Origin: Bromus sterilis
Lineage: Eukaryota > Streptophyta > Magnoliopsida > Poales > Poaceae
Length of the DNA: 64,000 nt
Assembly (NCBI GenBank): GCA_950022295.1
Contig: OX465596.1
Span: 128,258,501-128,322,500, forward strand
Reading direction: 5' to 3'
Below are positions 58,980-64,000 of the stretch, one piece after another. Positions within the stretch are counted from its first letter, which is position 1. Each line of letters begins with the position of its first letter. The translations under genes were made by a program, and so were the position numbers. The notes under the pieces are model-generated. The model made no database searches, was not told the DNA's origin, and was given only the letters and a program-made list of their open reading frames with translations.

Positions 58980-59993
58980 TTGCAATTAAATCTTTTCGTT
59001 TCTTGTTTTTTATTTTCACTAGTTATGCTTATGGAAAATTGCACTCTTAGTTTGCTGTTTTGGGAAGGCCACTTTACCACGCCCGTGGTAGTGAAGGCTC
59101 CTCCACCTACTGAATGTATCCCGTTCAAAATACCACTTGGGATAGTTGAAATAATTATTAATGATTTTTATGATGGGACAGTCAATCCTAGTATTCATTT
59201 GTTGAAACTTACAGAACTTTGTGAGTTGTTTAAGATTTCAGGTTTGACAAGAGTTGAAGTCATGAAGAAATTATTTGCCTTGTCACTGAAAGGAAAAGCA
59301 TTGGAATGGTATAGGCTACTAGATGATTCTCACCTACGAGATTGGGCAGAGATCCAGTCTCTCTTCTACTCCAAGTTTTACCCTCTTCATGAAGTTCATG
59401 AGAATAGGAATTATGTTTATAATTTCTATCCTCATGACGGAGAGAGCATAGCTCAAGCTTGGGGGAGACTTAAAACTTTAATGCTAAAATGTCCTAATCA
59501 TGGGCTCCCGAAAGATAAAATTATTACTAATTTTTATGTGAGGCTCTCTCGACAGGATAAAGACTTGCTCAATGCTTCCTCTATGGGTTCTTTCACAAAC
59601 GAAAAGATTGATGCTAAATGGGAACTCCTTGAAATAATTCAACGCAATACTGAAGATTGGAAGATCGACAAAGGTAAAGAGTCCGGTATAAATTATGAGT
59701 ATGATTTCATTAATTCCTTTGTTGAAACTGCAAGTTTTAATAAGTTCAATGCTAAGTTTGGGCTTGATTCTCAACTCCTTGTTGATTTCCTCAAATCTTT
59801 TGCTTCACATCTTAATATGCCTAAGGATAATTGGATCAAGCATCATGAACCTTTTAAAGAGATGTGCAAAGCAAATGAAATTGTTCATGATGATTGCAAC
59901 ATGCATGATCCAATTCCTGAAAATGAAGTTTTATATAAGCATGTTAATTTTTGTGGAGTGGATAGACCTTGTGAAAGGCCTATGATTGAATAA
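58980..59993 (+). CDS. Element E gag protein, main part
   Basis: A 337-residue open frame with a Gypsy gag core at about residues 90-210 (KGKALEWYRLLDDSHLRDW, FYSKFYP, SIAQAWGRLKTL). Gag forms the particle that packages element RNA. It is the least damaged frame in the tRNA-Asp group here. The true start may be the Met at residue 16 (59025), since the first residues are hydrophobic and lie in leader sequence. It stops at TAA 59991-59993; the nucleocapsid part continues in the next frame, so a single-base shift near 59990 has shortened it. Confidence 0.85.
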   Translation: MQLNLFVSCFLFSLVMLMENCTLSLLFWEGHFTTPVVVKAPPPTECIPFKIPLGIVEIIINDFYDGTVNPSIHLLKLTELCELFKISGLTRVEVMKKLFALSLKGKALEWYRLLDDSHLRDWAEIQSLFYSKFYPLHEVHENRNYVYNFYPHDGESIAQAWGRLKTLMLKCPNHGLPKDKIITNFYVRLSRQDKDLLNASSMGSFTNEKIDAKWELLEIIQRNTEDWKIDKGKESGINYEYDFINSFVETASFNKFNAKFGLDSQLLVDFLKSFASHLNMPKDNWIKHHEPFKEMCKANEIVHDDCNMHDPIPENEVLYKHVNFCGVDRPCERPMIE

Positions 59994-60070
59994 AAGAGAA
60001 GTATTGTAAGCAACATAAGCATGAAAGAACAATCACTTGGGTCAAAGATTTAAATGAAATTGCTAGAGAA

Positions 60071-60424
60071 TTGTGTGACCTTTATCCTTTTACTTGTGAA
60101 CTTTGCTGTATAGGGGGTCACTTTAATTTTCAATGCATGAACTTTCAAAGCATAACTGTTAATCAGTTGTGTGATACCATGATCACTTCTGATCTCTATG
60201 ATGAACTTATGTTATTTTTGATGTGTGAAGAGTTATCAAAAAAGACTTCTTGGATAGATGTTAATGCCTTAGGAATTAGCAACACTTTGCAAAATTTCCA
60301 TCTCTATTGTGTTGTTAATTGCCATGAAAATGATTACATAAGTAAGATTAGAAAGGAGGGAACTTTACCAAAGCATAAAAATGTCTCTTATATCTCTACT
60401 AATAAAAAGAAGAGTCTCTACTAA
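60071..60424 (+). pseudogene. Element E gag C-terminus with zinc knuckle
   Basis: A 117-residue frame, open upstream to about 59995 without an ATG. It has a CCHC zinc knuckle (C9, C12, H17, C22 of the frame; CX2CX4HX4C), which binds RNA in gag nucleocapsids. It appears to be the detached end of the gag at 58980. The rest has no known motif and ends in a lysine-rich tail. Confidence 0.75.
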
Positions 60425-60516
60425 TATGTGGATAAACTTCATCTCCAACCACTCCCTCCTAAGGTGAAGAAGAAGAAAAAGAAGAGGAGGAGGAACAGGA
60501 GCAAGAAGGAAGAAGA

Positions 60517-61458
60517 ATGGGTATCAACCGGGGTGAGCATATTCCTCGCATCAATTTTTATCCTAATGGACAGAAATTTTGGGAGGATGGTGAGCTTGAT
60601 TGCATTCATTATTATCCTGATGTTAAGTCCGTAGGCACTATTGAAGGTGATTTTGATTATGATATGCATGTTACTTTTTGTGATTGGGAAAATGATGATA
60701 ATGCTACTTATGATCTTGAAAATCTTTTTGGTACCAACTCTGAGAGTGATGATATGGAAAGCTCTAAGCTTGGGTATGATAGGATTGCAAGTCCTTTACC
60801 CATTAGTGATGTGGTAATTGATAATTCTTTTGCTAGTAAGAATAAACACAACATGTTTACAAATATAGTTGCTAGCAATGATAATGCTCTTCTCTACTAT
60901 GATGATGTTATATCTCCTATCTATAGTGATTATAAAGGTACCTATGACATAAGGAGAAATTATCCTTATGAAACTTGTCATAATCGTGGAGGGAATCACT
61001 CCCTTGTTGAACACCGTCTTGCTAATACACAATTAATCTACAGTGTTCAAGTTGTTTATGATAGTCCTGCTCCCACTATTACCAATGAGAAAGATTATGC
61101 TTATGAGGAGAGTAAGAGTACCCTTTTGCATGTGGATCATGGTAACAATGCTTTTTGTGATACTTATATTGTTGAGTTTATTCATGATCCTACTGGAAAT
61201 TATTATGAGAAGGGAACATATTCTTATAGATATTTCAATAATATCAAGTTCCCTCTCTTTATGTTGAAGGTTTTGAAATTGCACTTATTTTGCCTTCCTA
61301 TGCTAATATCTTTATGCTTCAATGAGTTATTCCTTTACAAGATCCCTTTGCATAGGAATCATGTTAGACTTAAATGTGTTTGTTATTTGCTTCTTGATGC
61401 TCTATTTGTTCTTCAACTCTTATTCCTTATTCCTATGAGAGCATCATTAAAATCTTAA
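60517..61458 (+). CDS. Extra ORF (ORF3) of element E, unknown function
   Basis: A 313-residue frame without RT, protease or integrase motifs. Residues 1-240 are acidic and rich in aspartate, asparagine and tyrosine; residues from about 245 to the end have two hydrophobic stretches (FPLFMLKVLKLHLFCLPMLI and CYLLLDALFVLQLLFLI) separated by a short basic loop, so a membrane-anchored C-terminus is possible. A lysine/glutamate-rich stretch just upstream (60460-60515) is in a different frame. The remnant in element B (14222-14797) aligns with its second half. Position after gag and hydrophobic end invite comparison with env-like ORFs of Athila elements, but no homology is seen. Confidence 0.6.
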   Translation: MGINRGEHIPRINFYPNGQKFWEDGELDCIHYYPDVKSVGTIEGDFDYDMHVTFCDWENDDNATYDLENLFGTNSESDDMESSKLGYDRIASPLPISDVVIDNSFASKNKHNMFTNIVASNDNALLYYDDVISPIYSDYKGTYDIRRNYPYETCHNRGGNHSLVEHRLANTQLIYSVQVVYDSPAPTITNEKDYAYEESKSTLLHVDHGNNAFCDTYIVEFIHDPTGNYYEKGTYSYRYFNNIKFPLFMLKVLKLHLFCLPMLISLCFNELFLYKIPLHRNHVRLKCVCYLLLDALFVLQLLFLIPMRASLKS

Positions 61459-61490
61459 GCCTATCTTTATGGCTATAAAGAAAGAGATCT

Positions 61491-61504
61491 AGGGAGACAA
61501 CCCT
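61491..61504 (+). other. Small conserved hairpin (element E copy)
   Basis: AGGG - AGACAA - CCCT, a 4-bp stem with the same six-base loop pattern as in B and F, 33 bases after the ORF3 stop. Confidence 0.55.
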
Positions 61505-64000
61505 TGTTATCTTTAGTTTGAGTTTTTACTTCTGTTTTTAGTGGTCTTGATGATTGTTACTACTGTAGCAACATCATTGTATCTTTATTTTCAAGCTCTG
61601 TGCCAAGTTATAGCCTCATTTGACAAGGGAAGTGAAAGTTGTGACATGCTGTCCAGAAATCAGATTCTGTCCTCGTGATGGGAAAATCAGATAAAATCAC
61701 CAGTTCGTCTTTTTGAGTTGAATTTTTTACACAGCGTGACAATCATGGAACTTTCTTATGTTCTGAGTTTTTTATTTGAGTTGCAGAAGTACCCCTAAAA
61801 AATTCTTTACTACCTGCTATTCTGTTTTTCACAAATTCTGCAACCTTTTGTCTCTCCTAACTTTTGCAAACCTGAAGCTTCCTTTTTATTTTCAAAAACC
61901 TTTTGTAAATCTTGAGAAACAGTAGATCTTCAAGAATATCTTTATATCCAGTGGGAAAAAAATACTTATTAAGGGTACTAACCTCTCTAATCAGCTTAGG
62001 ATGAGTTATGTATGAAGGGAGTTTTCAGGTGTGCGATGGAAGATGATGAAAGAAGATTCGGGAGTGTCAAGCTCTCAACCCTGGGGATGCCCCCATGCAT
62101 AACCAACAAATATTCAAGGAGACTGAAGCGTCTAAGCTTGGGGATGCCCCCATGCATCCCCTTCTCCATCAACAATCATTAGTTCGTCCTTCGTCTCACT
62201 ATATTTTTATCACTTCATGCGTTATGTGCTATGCTTGGAGCATCTTGCTCTTAGGTTTTATTTTTAGTTTTCTTTATCTTTGTTTGCTGTTCATAACAAG
62301 TTAGACCCCGTCTTACTTTTTGTGGGAGAGAAACACGCTCCACTTTCAAAATCTAGAACACATCATAGGAATTTTCATGCCTATCTTTTTGTTGTTGTGT
62401 GTTCTTTATCTTTTCATAGCTACTGCCATGTTTAGTTGTATTCTTAGTTTGTCTTTAGCAAGATCTTGGCTTTTGTTTGTTTCTGGAACTCTCTTTGGTT
62501 TTCATGTTTATCTTGTTAAGAGAGTTGGTTGTGGCACTGAGTTGTGTCTTGTCTTGAAAGTAGGTAATTGAGGTTGCTATTTAATTTTTGTAGTAACTTG
62601 CAATAGTTTTGAGGCATTGATGTTAGTAATGTTTGAACTTTTGGTGTCAAGAGCTCTAGCCTATTAGAGATAGGTGTCATATTTTGGGCAATCCGTGTTT
62701 ATTTTCAAAAACCTACAAAACTAGTTGAGAACTCTAGCTACTAGATGGATCGCTGATCTTTGGAGGGATCGAATATTAGACTACACTCACGTACCCGTAG
62801 TCGAGGATGCGCAAGGATAACCAAATCCCAATACACTCCTCCTCGGGGTACTTGTCTCCTTGTGAACCTCCTTATTAGATTGAGAGTTACCGATAATAAG
62901 TGCATGAGTTCTTTGGACTAATGTAAGTATTGAAAGTTGACACTTCCACCTCCTCATATTTGCTAGCCTCTCATGTGTCGTGCATTGTCTTCTTCTCACT
63001 CCAAGAGTTGGCGTCCACCTTCGCCGGTACATCCAAACCCTTGGCATGATATGCTCTTTCATCATAAACCTCCTTATATCTTTCCTCAAAACAGCCACCA
63101 TACCTACCTACAAGGCATTTCCATAGCCTTTCTGAGATACATTGCCATGCAACATCCACCTTCTCATGACTTGATCTTCATGTCATACATGCTACTTGCT
63201 TGATCGATGAGCCGCATGCTAGTTGGGCCTTGCCCTAATCATTGCTACATGGCGCGCTAGTATCATTGCATATCCTGTTATCCTGGCAGAGGCATACATT
63301 TGCATCATGATAGTTACATCTTCTTTATGTGAGTACCCTTGTAAAGTGTGAAAGATCTCCTATATTCTTGTAAAATATAGAGTGTTTCCCCTTAAGTGAG
63401 GAAAAGATCCCAAAGTGGACAAAATAAAAGATCCCAAAGAGGACAAATGAGATTTAAATATAAAGATCCATTGAGGCCACCAAAAAAATACAAAAAAATA
63501 GAAAAAAGAGAAAAAGAAATAAAAAGAGAGAAAGGGGCAACACTACTATCCTTTTCAAAGATCCACACTAGTACTCCCTCTTATCCTTGTACTCCATAGA
63601 GATGATCATTCATGCGTATAGCTATGTGGGGACCTTCACACTATAGAACTTGGCTTGCATATTCCAAGGATGAGCCTCCTCAAAAGAGCTCTAGGTCTTC
63701 ATGAGCGAGCAAGTTGGATGCACCCCCACTAGTTCCATTGGAGAGCTTTCTTAGCTCATATGTGCATCCGTTGCATGGCAATCCCTACTCCTCATATCAT
63801 ATCTATCATTTGTCCTTCTCGCCAATGATTGTCCTCATTGATGTGAGCCCTTCTCACCCTTTTTGTCATCCTCCTCCACCATATTTCTCTCTTTTCCATC
63901 CTAAGTGTCAACTCTCGTGCTTACGCTCATTCATTGCATGAGTGCTCAAAATATCGAAAAGGAGTGGATCAAATTGACTTGTACCTGGCAAGTGGTCTGG
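61505..64000 (+). other. Non-coding 3' region of element E
   Basis: About 2.5 kb with no coding motif, matching element F 33360-35770 on the opposite strand (for example TTAGTGGTCTTGATGATTGT near 61538, and the C/T-rich 33840 stretch against 63470-63540). Its first part also matches element B near 15045-15180. Its conservation between families hints at a cis function such as packaging. Confidence 0.8.

Larger units (their letters stand above)
58924..64000 (+). mobile_element. Element E internal region (gag plus extra ORF, no pol)
   Basis: Primer site, gag (58980-59993 and 60071-60424), an extra ORF (60517-61458), hairpin, and a long non-coding tail matching F's 33360-35770 in reverse complement. 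No protease, RT or integrase is seen. Judging by F, the 3' LTR should begin roughly 350 bp past the window end. Confidence 0.88.

Overview
The window looks like intergenic DNA from a large-genome Triticeae grass (wheat, Aegilops, barley or rye type). I find no host gene, tRNA or rRNA. Almost every base belongs to nested transposable elements: long-LTR Gypsy elements with tRNA-Met or tRNA-Asp primer sites, an Angela/BARE-like Copia element whose LTR begins TGTTGGATATGTGCCCTAGA, a CACTA end, a hAT and a Stowaway MITE, and a LINE relic. Family names are from memory of the repeat families; no database was searched.

Layout. 1-10663: 3' part of a chromovirus (element A: RT, RNase H, integrase, chromodomain) and its 3' LTR, which is split by a related solo LTR (6385-10310, TSD GTGAC). 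10664-12440: minus-strand Tat-type Gypsy relic. 12441-13242: end of a CACTA transposon. 13243-17382: element B, a short tRNA-Asp-primed Gypsy, followed by another fragment of the same LTR type. 17807-18690: LINE 3' end. 18871-19085: Stowaway-like MITE. 19615-20575: LTR fragment. 20576-25848: element C (gag plus protease only), with a hAT MITE at 22593-23111. 25849-26206 and 55952-57506: element D (minus). 26207-55951: element G, a non-autonomous long-LTR Gypsy inserted in D's LTR (TSD TGATG/TGATT). Inside G lie two elements in a (TA)n tract (28583-31392), the minus-strand Athila-like element F (31393-39417) and the Copia element (41470-49792, TSD CAATC). 57507-64000: element E, a tRNA-Asp-primed Gypsy with gag and an extra ORF but no pol, cut by the window end.

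The nest can be read as LTR fragment > C > D > G > (TA)n element > F, with the Copia in G and E in D. The D-G, G-Copia, A-solo LTR and C-hAT steps are fixed by target-site duplications; the others rest on junction position.

The most interesting structures are: (1) two TA-tract elements whose ends share an arm / inverted arm / arm design with different arm sequences; (2) tandem arrays inside the larger one carrying a recurrent octamer GAACTGCA; (3) two small hairpins with compensatory base changes, one just upstream of the polypurine tract in A and G, one downstream of the extra ORF in B, E and F; (4) that extra ORF with a hydrophobic C-terminus; and (5) site II-like promoter motifs beside CpG-rich blocks in five LTRs.
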